A DNA stretch of 64,000 bases from Gammaproteobacteria bacterium (GCA_018820765.1 JAHJNN010000008.1:186001-250000); one strand, 5' to 3'. Counted from the first letter of the stretch, positions 50,837 through 58,969 are shown. The notes: generated by a model not told the origin, from the sequence alone. Made by a program: numbers and translations.

Positions 50837-53819
50837 GACGAAGGCGGTTCAACAACCGCCGCGCCAGTTCGCCGAACAGTTCGGTCTGCGTCGGGTGCGG
50901 GAAGATGGCTTTGGCCACCTGGGTCAGCGTCATCTCGCCCGCCACCATCATCACGCCGATGCCGATCAGGGTATCGGTGTGGTCGGCGAGGTAGTGCACG
51001 CCGATGATGCGGCCGCTGACCTTGTCGGCCACCAGCTTGATCATGCCCTCGGTCTCGCCGGTGATCATTGCCTTGGCGTCGATGCTCATCGGCATCTTGG
51101 CTTCCACTGCGTCGATGCCCTTGGCCTTGGCCTGCGCCACGCTCAAGCCTACAAAGCCGGCCTGCGGGCGCGAGAAGGTGACGCCGCAGTCCTTGTCCTG
51201 ATCGTATTCGGATGCGTGGCCCAGCAGGTTGCTGGCGGCGACGCGGCCTTGGGTGGCGGCGGTGTGGGCGAGCATGTAGCCGCCGATCACGTCGCCCACC
51301 GCGTAGATGTGCGGCGCGCTGGTCTGGCAACGCGTGTTGACCTTGATCGCCGCGCCGTCGAGCGCGACGCCGACCTTGTCCAGATTCAGCTTGCCGGTGT
51401 CGGGGCGCTTGCCGGTCGCCATCAGGACGACGTCGCAGTCGAACACCGACTCGACACCCTCCTTGTTCGCATAGCGCAGCTTCATCTTGCCGGGCTTGCC
51501 GCTGACTTCCTTGATGTCGGCGCTGGTGACGACGGTGATTTCCTTCTCCAGCGAGGCGATCAGGACCTTGCCGATCTCGTCCTCGATTTCGGCGAGGATG
51601 CGGTCGTTGCGCTCGACCATCAGCACCTCGGTGCCGAAGTCGCGGAAGATCTGCGCCATTTCGACGCCGATGACGCCGCCGCCGACGATGCCGAGCTTCT
51701 TCGGCGGGGTGGCAAGGTTCCAGATGGTGTCGGAGGTGGCCACGCCGCCCGTCGCCAGGTTTTCGCGCGCGCCGGGGATCGGCGGAACGAAGGCGGGGGC
51801 GCCGGTGGCGATGACGGCCGCGCCGAAGCTGACGGTGTAGGCCTCGCCCTCGACCGGGGTGATCTTCAGCGTATGGGTGTCGACGAATTCGCCGTAGCCT
51901 TCGCGCACGTCGATCTTCATGCCCTTGTCGGCTTTCAGCGCCATCTCGCCGCGGCTGGTTTGCACCCAGCGGCGATGCTTCTCGACCTGTTCCCAGTTGA
52001 GCTTGGGCGTATTGGTGCCGTCGACGCCCATCTCGGCGTCGTGCGCGCGGTTGCGGATGACGTCCGCCGCGGCGCGCCAGGCTTTGGACGGGATGCAGCC
52101 GCGCCACAGGCATTCGCCGCCGGGGAAGGGCTCGTTGTTGACCATCATCACCTTGATGCCATGGTCGGCCAGGTCGCGCGCGCAGTCCTCGCCGCCGGGG
52201 CCGCCGCCGACGACGACGACCGGGAAGTCCCAGTTGCCCTCGGGGATGGGCGACACCGGTGCGCTGGTGGTCGCGGCTGCGCCGGCGACGGATTCAGCCG
52301 CCGCGCCGCCCGCCATCCAGGCATCGGGCGCTTCGATGGTCTGTTTCAGCGTGGCGAGATACAGCGCCACCTCGGCGCCGTTCAGCACGCGGTGGTCGCA
52401 GGTGAGTGTGAACGGCGTGCCTTGCGGGCCATTGGCCGCAATCGCCAGGATCGCGGCGATGCCCGGCGTGGGAATCGCGGTGAAATGCGACACGCCCATC
52501 ATCCCCATGTTTGAAATGGTGAAGGTGGGGTTGGCGTATTCGGCGGGGGCGAGCTTGCGCACGCGGGCGCGCTCCACCAGGCCGGCCCAGTCGCCTTGCA
52601 GCGTGGCCAGGGATTTCTTTTCGATGCCGTGCAGGATCGGCACCACCAGGCCACCGTCGTTGGAGGTGACCGCGACGCCGAAGTCGTGGTTCGCGCGCTC
52701 GACCAGCTTGTCGACCGGCTGGTAGGCCCAGTTCATGCGCGGGAACTTCGCCATCGCGACCGAACAGGCCTTGGCGATCGCCACCGTCACCGAGACCTTG
52801 CTTGCCTTGGCGGCAGCGGTCAGCGCGGCGGTGTCGATGTTCATGGTGGCATGGAAGGTCGGCAGCGTCAGCGATGCGGTCATCGCGTGGGAGACGGCCT
52901 TTTCCATCGAGGTCATCTTGCGACCCTGGCCCGGCACGTCGACCTGCGGCAGCGAGTGCGCGACTTCCTGCATCGACGGACGCGCACGCGCCACGTCGGC
53001 GGCGACGATCACTCCCGAAGGGCCGGTTCCGGCCAGGCCGGTGAGGTTGACACCCAACTGCGCCGCGACCTTGCGCGCATAGGGGCTGGCCTGGCGGCCC
53101 GACGGACGCGCCACCGGCGGCAGGGCGCCTTCGGCGGAAATCTGCACCGGCGCGGCCTTAGGCATGGGGATGTGCGCCGGCTTGTCGGCCGCATGCGGAG
53201 CGACCTTGTGCATATTCTTGACCTGGTGGTCGGCGCTGATGGTGACCCCGGTGTCGTTGGCCTTGGCCGCGTCGTCGACGATGAAGCCCATCGGGTGGCC
53301 GACCTCGACCACGCTGCCGATGTCGGCGATCGGGCCGGAGAGCCACCCTTCCTGGAACACTTCGACGTCCATGATGGCCTTGTCGGTTTCCACCGTGGCG
53401 ACGATGTCGCCACGCTTGATGACGTCGCCCGGCTTCTTTTCCCAGGTGACGACGACGCCTTCGGTCATGGTGTCGGACAACTGCGGCATCACGACCGGCG
53501 TGCCGGCGTGGTGCGGGATCATCTCGGTCTGCGCCTGTTCTTCCACCACTTCGTCGGCGGCAATCGCCACGTCGCCCGCGGTGTCGGTGATGTAGCCGAG
53601 TGCAGCACCGACCGCGATGGTCGCGCCGACGTCAGCCAGCGGCCCGGCCAGGTAGCCGGCCTTGAACACCTCGACGTCCATGATGGCCTTGTCGGTTTCG
53701 ACCGTGGCGACGATGTCGCCGCGCTCGACCTTGTCGCCGGCCTGCTTCTCCCAGGTAACGACCACGCCCTCGGTCATGGTGTCCGAGAGCTGCGGCATCG
53801 TGATGGCGTAATGATTCAT
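50820..53819 (-). CDS. fused pyruvate dehydrogenase E2 (acetyltransferase) and E3 (dihydrolipoyl dehydrogenase)
   Basis: One 999-residue chain holds two near-identical lipoyl domains (lipoyl lysines at 44 and 147 in ETDKAIMDVEV), an E1/E3-binding domain (about 244-280; ASPYARKVAAQLGV), an E2 acyltransferase (about 295-500) and a full E3 (about 530-999). E3 has FAD motif VVVGGGPGGEDCARDL, redox disulfide CLWRGC (C570/C575), NAD motif IVGGGVIGVEM and catalytic histidine in PHPTQTE. The E2 motif reads DHRVLNG; the usual HxxxDG aspartate is asparagine. E2 and E3 are normally separate proteins. The ATG at 53819 has no visible Shine-Dalgarno because repeat sequence lies directly upstream. Confidence 0.93.
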   Translation of the reverse strand: MNHYAITMPQLSDTMTEGVVVTWEKQAGDKVERGDIVATVETDKAIMDVEVFKAGYLAGPLADVGATIAVGAALGYITDTAGDVAIAADEVVEEQAQTEMIPHHAGTPVVMPQLSDTMTEGVVVTWEKKPGDVIKRGDIVATVETDKAIMDVEVFQEGWLSGPIADIGSVVEVGHPMGFIVDDAAKANDTGVTISADHQVKNMHKVAPHAADKPAHIPMPKAAPVQISAEGALPPVARPSGRQASPYARKVAAQLGVNLTGLAGTGPSGVIVAADVARARPSMQEVAHSLPQVDVPGQGRKMTSMEKAVSHAMTASLTLPTFHATMNIDTAALTAAAKASKVSVTVAIAKACSVAMAKFPRMNWAYQPVDKLVERANHDFGVAVTSNDGGLVVPILHGIEKKSLATLQGDWAGLVERARVRKLAPAEYANPTFTISNMGMMGVSHFTAIPTPGIAAILAIAANGPQGTPFTLTCDHRVLNGAEVALYLATLKQTIEAPDAWMAGGAAAESVAGAAATTSAPVSPIPEGNWDFPVVVVGGGPGGEDCARDLADHGIKVMMVNNEPFPGGECLWRGCIPSKAWRAAADVIRNRAHDAEMGVDGTNTPKLNWEQVEKHRRWVQTSRGEMALKADKGMKIDVREGYGEFVDTHTLKITPVEGEAYTVSFGAAVIATGAPAFVPPIPGARENLATGGVATSDTIWNLATPPKKLGIVGGGVIGVEMAQIFRDFGTEVLMVERNDRILAEIEDEIGKVLIASLEKEITVVTSADIKEVSGKPGKMKLRYANKEGVESVFDCDVVLMATGKRPDTGKLNLDKVGVALDGAAIKVNTRCQTSAPHIYAVGDVIGGYMLAHTAATQGRVAASNLLGHASEYDQDKDCGVTFSRPQAGFVGLSVAQAKAKGIDAVEAKMPMSIDAKAMITGETEGMIKLVADKVSGRIIGVHYLADHTDTLIGIGVMMVAGEMTLTQVAKAIFPHPTQTELFGELARRLLNRLRRTAKK

Positions 53820-53826
53820 AGGATTT

Positions 53827-53851
53827 AGGGGTCAGGATTCAGGGGTCAGGG
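53827..53851 (+). repeat. 25-bp inverted repeat, left copy, flanking the four-helix-bundle gene
   Basis: Built from iterations of AGGGGTCAGG and ATTCAGGGGTCAGG; the repeat sequence continues to about 53860. It is the perfect inverse complement of 54226-54250. It occupies the leader of the E2-E3 gene. Confidence 0.92.
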
Positions 53852-53852
53852 G

Positions 53853-54224
53853 TCAGGGAGTTGGCAATGGTTTTACGGCCAGAGCGCTTCTCAAGCCATG
53901 CAACATACGGCCAACCTCGTTCGTCTGCTCAAGCAGACGATGCAACACGGCTTGGGTGATATAACCCAGCCGGTGCGCGAGTTCGAGCTGTGTTTCTGCT
54001 TCAGCCAGCGAACCCTGCGAAATCGATAGAAAACGCAAGTAATCCTTTGTCGAATTTCTTGCGTGACCTTCGGCAATATTGGAAGGGATGGAAACAGCTG
54101 CGCGCTGGAGTTGATTGGCCAGCGCATAGGTTTCCCGGGAAGGGAAGGATTCGGTCGCCCGGTAGATGTCTTCTGTCAGCATCATCGCCATCTGCCAGAC
54201 TTTCAGATCACGGTAGTTATTCAT
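53853..54224 (-). CDS. four-helix-bundle protein (23S rRNA intervening-sequence / Avd-like family)
   Basis: The 123-residue protein matches the TIGR02436/S23 four-helix-bundle family: NNYRDLKVWQMAMMLTEDIY, FPSRETYALANQLQRAAVSIPSNIAEGHARNS, YLRFLSISQGSLAEAETQLELAHRLGYI. Members occur in rRNA intervening sequences and, as Avd, in diversity-generating retroelements; no reverse transcriptase is nearby here. It sits between pdhB and the E2-E3 gene. Its ATG is 1 nt from one inverted repeat and its TGA is 1 nt past the other. Base composition is visibly less GC-rich than its neighbours. Purine-rich repeat sequence (AGGGG) upstream of the ATG may act as the ribosome site. Confidence 0.88.
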   Translation of the reverse strand: MNNYRDLKVWQMAMMLTEDIYRATESFPSRETYALANQLQRAAVSIPSNIAEGHARNSTKDYLRFLSISQGSLAEAETQLELAHRLGYITQAVLHRLLEQTNEVGRMLHGLRSALAVKPLPTP

Positions 54225-54225
54225 G

Positions 54226-54250
54226 CCCTGACCCCTGAATCCTGACCCCT
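54226..54250 (-). repeat. 25-bp inverted repeat, right copy, flanking the four-helix-bundle gene
   Basis: Perfect inverse complement of 53827-53851. It lies 6 bp past the pdhB stop and 1 bp before the four-helix-bundle start codon. Confidence 0.92.
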
Positions 54251-54256
54251 GATCCC

Positions 54257-55240
54257 TCAAGCTTTCCCGAACAGCTTCAGTACAGCTTTCACCACATCCT
54301 CGTGATCCGGGATCGCCGCTTTTTCCAGCGTGTGGTTGTAAGGCTGCGGCACCAGGGCCGAGTGGACGCGCACCGGGGCGGCGTCCAGTTCGAAGAAGCA
54401 CTCTTCGTTGATGATGGCGATGACTTCGGAGCCGACGCCAACCGGGGCTTCGTCTTCTTCGGCGATGACGGCGCGGTGGGTCTTACTGACCGATGCCTTG
54501 ATGCCTGCGCGATCCAGCGGCGACAGCGAGTAGAGGTCGACGACCTCGGCCGAGATGCCGTACTGCTTGTCGAGGATTTCGGCGGCCTTCAAACACCAGT
54601 GCACCGAGACGTTGTAGCCGAAGAGCGTCACGTCGGTGCCGGCGCGCGCGACGTCCGAACCTTCCAGCGGATGGAAGTATTCGCCGTCGGGCACTTCGCC
54701 CTTCATGTTGTACATGAGTTCGTGTTCGTTGATGAACACCGGGTCGTCGCAGCGGATCGCCGACTTCAGAAGGCCGTAGGCCTGCTTGGGGTTGGACGGC
54801 GTCACCACGCGCAGGCCGGCGATGCCCATGAACACCTTCTCCATGCGCGCCGAGTGCTGCGCGCCGAGCTGGTGCGCGGCGCCGCCGGCGGAGCGGAACA
54901 CGCACGGTGCGGTCAGCTGGCCGCCCGACATGTAGCGCACCTTGGCGGCGGAGTTGAACATCTGGTCCATCGCCAGCCAGGCGAAGTTGACCGACATGAT
55001 TTCGATGACGGGACGCACGCCGAGGAAGGACGCGCCGATGCCCAGCCCGGTGAAGCCGCCTTCTGAAATGGGGGTATCCATCACGCGCAGAGGGCCGTAT
55101 TTTTCGTACAGGCCCTTGGTGGCCTTGTAGGTGCCGCCGGCTACGCCGATGTCTTCGCCCATGCAGATGACCAGTGGGTCACGCGCCATTTCTTCGTCGT
55201 GGGCGCGCTGGATCGCTTCCCAGTACATGATGTTTGCCAT
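54257..55240 (-). CDS. pdhB: pyruvate dehydrogenase E1 component, beta subunit
   Basis: The 327-residue protein has the transketolase pyrimidine-binding fold of E1 beta: VICMGEDIGVAGGTYKATKGLYEKYG, RVMDTPISEGGFTGLGIGASFLG, PCVFRSAGGAAHQLGAQHS, VVTPSNPKQAYGLL, and a C-terminal domain with AVIAEEDEAPVGVG. With E1 alpha it decarboxylates pyruvate and acetylates the E2 lipoyl groups. It lies 19 bp after pdhA. A four-helix-bundle cassette separates it from the E2-E3 gene. Exact 2-oxoacid specificity (pyruvate, acetoin or branched-chain) is inferred. Confidence 0.92.
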   Translation of the reverse strand: MANIMYWEAIQRAHDEEMARDPLVICMGEDIGVAGGTYKATKGLYEKYGPLRVMDTPISEGGFTGLGIGASFLGVRPVIEIMSVNFAWLAMDQMFNSAAKVRYMSGGQLTAPCVFRSAGGAAHQLGAQHSARMEKVFMGIAGLRVVTPSNPKQAYGLLKSAIRCDDPVFINEHELMYNMKGEVPDGEYFHPLEGSDVARAGTDVTLFGYNVSVHWCLKAAEILDKQYGISAEVVDLYSLSPLDRAGIKASVSKTHRAVIAEEDEAPVGVGSEVIAIINEECFFELDAAPVRVHSALVPQPYNHTLEKAAIPDHEDVVKAVLKLFGKA

Positions 55241-55259
55241 GCTGTCTTTTCCTTAAACC

Positions 55260-56261
55260 TTAAGCGGCTTTGCCCGTGAGCCACGGGAGCTGGGTTTCGC
55301 GCTCGGCGAAAACGTATTTTTCGAGGTCTTCGACGCGCGGTTCGGGCGACTCCTCGGAGAATTTGACGACTTCATTCTCGATGTAGGCGTCGGTTTCCTT
55401 TTCCAGCGTCTCGAACTCGGCCATGGTCAGCGCGCCCGCCGTAATCAGGCGGTCACGCAGCATGAGGATGGGGTCGCGCTGCTTCCACACTTCTTCTTCC
55501 TCGCGCGAGCGGTAGCCGCGCGAGTCGGACATCGAGTGGCCGCGATAGCGGTAGGTCATCAGTTCGAGGAAGAAGGGGCCGTTGCCGGCGCGCACGTGGT
55601 CGACTGCCTTGCGTGCATGCTCGTACACGATGTCGATGTCCTGGCCGTCGCACTCGTCGGCCGGGATGTTGTAGGCGGCGACGCGCTTGTGCTGATGCAC
55701 CACCGCGGTGGAGCGCTCGATCGAGGTGCCGATGCCGTACAGGTTGTTCTCGCACACGAACAGCACCGGCAGTTTCCACAGCGCGGCCATGTTCAGCGTT
55801 TCGTGGAACACGCCCTGGTTGTTGGCGGCGTCGCCGAGGAAGCAGATGGCGATTTCGTCGCCGCCTTTCAGCTGGATCGCCTTGGCGATGCCGGCCGCGA
55901 GCGGGAAGGGGCCGCCGACCAGCGCGTAGCCGCCCATGAAATGGTGTGCCGCATCAAAGATGTGCATCGAGCCGCCGCGTCCCTTGGAGGAACCGGTTTC
56001 CTTGCCGTACAGCTCGGCCATCACTTCTTTCGGATCGGCGCCGCACTTGATCGCGTGCACGTGGTCGCGGTAGCCGGTGATCACGTAGTCGTGGCCGGGA
56101 CGCGCGGCTTCCATCACGCCGTTGCAGCAGGCCTCCTGGCCGGGATAGAGGTGGAGGAAGCCGCCGATCTTGCGTTCGATATAGGCCTGATAGCAGCGCT
56201 CCTCAAAACGGCGGTGCAACACCATTTCACGCAGCACGCGTTTCTTGTCTTCAATCTTCAT
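55260..56261 (-). CDS. pdhA: pyruvate dehydrogenase E1 component, alpha subunit
   Basis: The 333-residue protein has E1 alpha features: EMVLHRRFEERCYQAYIERKIGGFLHLYPGQEA, YRDHVHAI, KGRGGSMHIFD, the thiamine-diphosphate motif GDAANNQG (GDG usual; second glycine is alanine) and the phosphorylation-loop-like YRYRGHSMSDSRGYRSREE. AAGGG 8 nt before the ATG at 56261 supports the start. It heads the minus-strand operon pdhA-pdhB-(four-helix bundle)-E2/E3, with a good promoter at 56320-56348. Confidence 0.93.
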   Translation of the reverse strand: MKIEDKKRVLREMVLHRRFEERCYQAYIERKIGGFLHLYPGQEACCNGVMEAARPGHDYVITGYRDHVHAIKCGADPKEVMAELYGKETGSSKGRGGSMHIFDAAHHFMGGYALVGGPFPLAAGIAKAIQLKGGDEIAICFLGDAANNQGVFHETLNMAALWKLPVLFVCENNLYGIGTSIERSTAVVHQHKRVAAYNIPADECDGQDIDIVYEHARKAVDHVRAGNGPFFLELMTYRYRGHSMSDSRGYRSREEEEVWKQRDPILMLRDRLITAGALTMAEFETLEKETDAYIENEVVKFSEESPEPRVEDLEKYVFAERETQLPWLTGKAA

Positions 56262-56319
56262 TCGGTTACCCTTGTTGGATGGGGCGGAAAAATGCGCTGT
56301 GAAAAATCAAAAGCACGCA

Positions 56320-56348
56320 ATTATCCGGGAAACCCCGTTCATCATCAA
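56320..56348 (-). promoter_or_regulatory. putative sigma-70 promoter of the pyruvate dehydrogenase operon
   Basis: On the minus strand TTGATG (56348-56343) and GATAAT (56325-56320) are 17 bp apart. The predicted leader is about 50 nt. Confidence 0.55.
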
Positions 56349-56375
56349 GAAAAACGCCACCGCCAAGGAACCGCC

Positions 56376-57848
56376 ATGCTGCCTAAACTCGCTGAAAACA
56401 AACAGGAAATCACCGCCAAAACGCTCGAATCCACAGCCCATGCGCTGCTGCTGCTGCCGCTGTCGAAAACCCTGCCCGAGATGCCCGGCAGCGCTGAGCT
56501 GAAGGCTGTGATGAAGCGGCGCGACCTGAAAATCGACTCGCTGGCGAAGTCGCCGGTGGCGCTGCAGCTGCCCGGCGGCACGCTCGCGGTGGTCGCCATG
56601 CTGAAAGCCGACGCCAGCACTTTCGAAGCCCACGAACAGGTGCGCAAGGCATTGGCTTTGCTGATGGCCGAGCATCCGAAGTCGCTGACGCTGGCCGTGT
56701 TCGGCGACGCCGCGTTCAAGGCGCGCGCGGCCGACGCCGCGGTGTACGCCGCGCTGGTCAATGCCGTGCCGCTGCCGTCGCGCAAATCCAAGCCCGATGC
56801 CGCCCTCAAGTCCGTTCAACTGTTCGGCCACAAATCCGCCGACGGTTTCGCCCGCGTGCAGGCGCTGGCCGAAGGCAACCTCCTCACTCGCAGCCTCACC
56901 GTGCAGGGGCCGGACGAACTCACCCCCGGCGTCTACCGCAAGCGTATCAAGGCGCTGGCCAAGCAATACGGCTGGACGGTCGAGGAATTTGCTTTCGACA
57001 AGCTGAAGAAAATGGGGGCGGGCGCCTTCTGTGCCGTGGCGCAGGGTTCACCGGCGAAGGATGCGGCGATCGTGCGCATCAGCTACAAAGGGCCGAAGGG
57101 CAAGGGGTCAGGAGTCAGGGGTCAGGGGTCAGGGAAGAAGGTGGCGTTCGTGGGCAAGGGCATCTGCTTCGATACGGGCGGACATAATTTGAAACCCGCC
57201 AAGTACATGCAGGGCATGCACGAGGACATGAACGGGTCGGCGGTGGTGCTCGGCATCCTGGCCGCGGCCTCCAAGCTGAAGCTGCCGGTCGCGCTGGAAG
57301 GCTGGGTCGCGCTTGCCGAAAACCACATCAGTCCGCAGGCCTACCGCCAGAACGAAGTGGTGACGGCGCTCAACGGCACCACCATCGAAGTTGTCCACAC
57401 CGACGCCGAAGGCCGCATGGTGCTGGCCGACACGCTGACGCTGGCCGCAAAAGGTAAGCCCGACCTGATCGCCGACTTCGCCACGCTCACCGGCTCCATG
57501 CACTACGCGCTCGGCAGCCGCATGTCCGGCGTGTTCGCCTCGTCCAGCGCGATCGCGCATCAGGCCTCGCGCGCCGCTACTTCAAGTGGCGAGCGCATCG
57601 TCGTTTTCCCCTATCCCGAGGACTACGACAGCAGCCTCGATTCCACGGTGGCCGACGTCAAGCAGTGCAGCATGGAAGGCGAGGCCGACCACATTCTCGC
57701 CACCCGCTTCCTGTCGCGCTTCGTCGGCGACACGCCGTGGCTGCACATGGACCTGTCGGCGCACAGCTGCAAGGGCGGCCTGGGCGCGGTGATGAGCGAT
57801 GCCAGCGGCTTCGGCGTGGCGTGGGCGCTGGCCTTGCTGGAAGGCTAG
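56376..57848 (+). CDS. pepA: M17 leucyl aminopeptidase with an in-frame repeat insertion
   Basis: The 490-residue protein is a two-metal cytosolic aminopeptidase: KVAFVGKGICFDTGGHNLKP, MHEDMNGSAVVLG, TDAEGRMVLADTL, DFATLTGSMHYALG. Residues 244-253 (GSGVRGQGSG), just before the catalytic core, come from a 33-bp repeat (57103-57135) that matches the one flanking the four-helix-bundle gene. The frame stays open, so the enzyme is probably functional with an added flexible linker. AAGGA before the ATG at 56376 sets the start; the open frame continues far upstream as antisense to pdhA and is not used. Confidence 0.9.
   Translation: MLPKLAENKQEITAKTLESTAHALLLLPLSKTLPEMPGSAELKAVMKRRDLKIDSLAKSPVALQLPGGTLAVVAMLKADASTFEAHEQVRKALALLMAEHPKSLTLAVFGDAAFKARAADAAVYAALVNAVPLPSRKSKPDAALKSVQLFGHKSADGFARVQALAEGNLLTRSLTVQGPDELTPGVYRKRIKALAKQYGWTVEEFAFDKLKKMGAGAFCAVAQGSPAKDAAIVRISYKGPKGKGSGVRGQGSGKKVAFVGKGICFDTGGHNLKPAKYMQGMHEDMNGSAVVLGILAAASKLKLPVALEGWVALAENHISPQAYRQNEVVTALNGTTIEVVHTDAEGRMVLADTLTLAAKGKPDLIADFATLTGSMHYALGSRMSGVFASSSAIAHQASRAATSSGERIVVFPYPEDYDSSLDSTVADVKQCSMEGEADHILATRFLSRFVGDTPWLHMDLSAHSCKGGLGAVMSDASGFGVAWALALLEG
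57103..57135 (+). repeat. 33-bp solo copy of the GGGGTCAGG repeat inside pepA
   Basis: Matches 53827-53859 at 32 of 33 positions. Its frame encodes a Gly/Ser/Arg/Gln linker without stops. Confidence 0.9.
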
Positions 57849-58180
57849 GGCGATCTTTCCTGTTGTTTCCGCACAATGTCGCCGGCCCAGCTCAAAGCGG
57901 CCGAAACCGTAGGAAAGCCGACGGTGCTAGTGAGGAGGACGATGGCATGGTAGACCTCCTCGGCGGACGCCCCGTTTTCGATCGCCCGTCTGATATGGCT
58001 GTGAACGGCACCTTCGGAATGGATCGCGATGGCCGCGGCGAGCTGGATCAGGTTCGCGGTCTTCTCGTCGAGCGGCCCCTGTTTCCTGAGAGCCTTGCCG
58101 AGGTCCTCAACCGCATCGATGAAGGCCTGGTGCGCTTTTTTCTCGAACAGATAGTGCTCGGGAAGGGTTTCCTTGGACAT
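57845..58180 (-). CDS. carboxymuconolactone decarboxylase-fold protein without the CxxC
   Basis: The 111-residue all-helical protein has the CMD/AhpD pattern: KKAHQAFIDAVEDLGKALRKQGPLDEKTANLIQLAAAIAIHSEGAVHSHIRRAIENGASAEEVYHAIVLLTSTVGFP. The AhpD cysteines are absent, with histidines at the equivalent site (HSEGAVHSH), so a thiol peroxidase role is unlikely. Its TAG stop and the pepA TAG share the palindrome CTAG at 57845-57848. It is divergent from the pseudouridine synthase gene. Function unknown. Confidence 0.8.
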   Translation of the reverse strand: MSKETLPEHYLFEKKAHQAFIDAVEDLGKALRKQGPLDEKTANLIQLAAAIAIHSEGAVHSHIRRAIENGASAEEVYHAIVLLTSTVGFPTVSAALSWAGDIVRKQQERSP

Positions 58181-58233
58181 GGGGGTCCTCCAAATCGGCT
58201 CCTGGGAATTCACTTTAGCCAACCCCGCTGACC

Positions 58234-58914
58234 ATGACGTGGAATCCTGCCTGCTCCGCGATCGAGCCGCTCTACGCCGACGACACCCTACTGGTTTTCG
58301 ACAAGCCCAGTGGGCTGCTCGCGGTGCCGGGGCGCGGCCCCGACAAGCAGGACTGCCTCGCCGCGCGGGTACAGGCCCGCTATCCCGATGCCCTGGTCGT
58401 GCATCGGCTGGACATGGCCACGTCCGGTCTGATGGTGATGGCGCGCGGCGCGGCGGTGCAGCGCGCACTTTCCAGGGCCTTTGCCGCGCGCGAAGTCGGC
58501 AAGCGCTACATCGCGGTCGTGGCCGGCAGGCTGGACGCGCCGCCTCAGGATTGGGGCGTGCCGGAAAATTGGGGAATCATAGACCTGCCCATCATCGTCG
58601 ACTGGCCGAACCGGCCCCTGCGGATCGTCGATCACACCCGCGGCAAGCCGAGCCTCACCCGCTGGCGCGTGCTGGGGAATGATGACGAAACCGGCGCCAG
58701 CACCCGCATCGAACTTGAACCCGTCACCGGCCGTTCGCACCAGTTGCGCGTCCACCTGCGCGAGCTGGGCCACCCGATCCTGGGCGACATGCTCTATGCG
58801 CCGCCGGAGGTGCAGGCTCTGTCCGGGCGGCTGCTGTTGCATGCCTGGTCGCTGGGCTTCGTGCATCCGCTGAGCGGGCAGCGGCTGGCGTTCGAGTGCC
58901 CGGCGCCGTTCTGA
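58234..58914 (+). CDS. RluA-family RNA pseudouridine synthase
   Basis: The 226-residue protein has the family motifs DDTLLVFDKPSGLLAVPG, the catalytic aspartate in VVHRLDMATSGLMVMA, KRYIAVV, and the C-terminal GRSHQLRVHLRELGHPILGD. It has no S4 domain, which fits RluA/TruC-like enzymes acting on 23S rRNA or tRNA. Target uridine unknown. Length is typical for RluA. Confidence 0.88.
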   Translation: MTWNPACSAIEPLYADDTLLVFDKPSGLLAVPGRGPDKQDCLAARVQARYPDALVVHRLDMATSGLMVMARGAAVQRALSRAFAAREVGKRYIAVVAGRLDAPPQDWGVPENWGIIDLPIIVDWPNRPLRIVDHTRGKPSLTRWRVLGNDDETGASTRIELEPVTGRSHQLRVHLRELGHPILGDMLYAPPEVQALSGRLLLHAWSLGFVHPLSGQRLAFECPAPF

Positions 58915-58969
58915 TCGACGTTTCACAAGACGCCATCCCCCGCCTCATATCCATCCGCCGCCCGCTTCC

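Noticed and set aside
53853-54224. Diversity-generating retroelement, suggested by the Avd-like four-helix-bundle protein
   Set aside because: No reverse transcriptase, template repeat or variable repeat is present nearby.
55536-56375. Long N-terminal extension of pepA
   Set aside because: It runs antisense through pdhA and is not aminopeptidase-like. AAGGA precedes the ATG at 56376.
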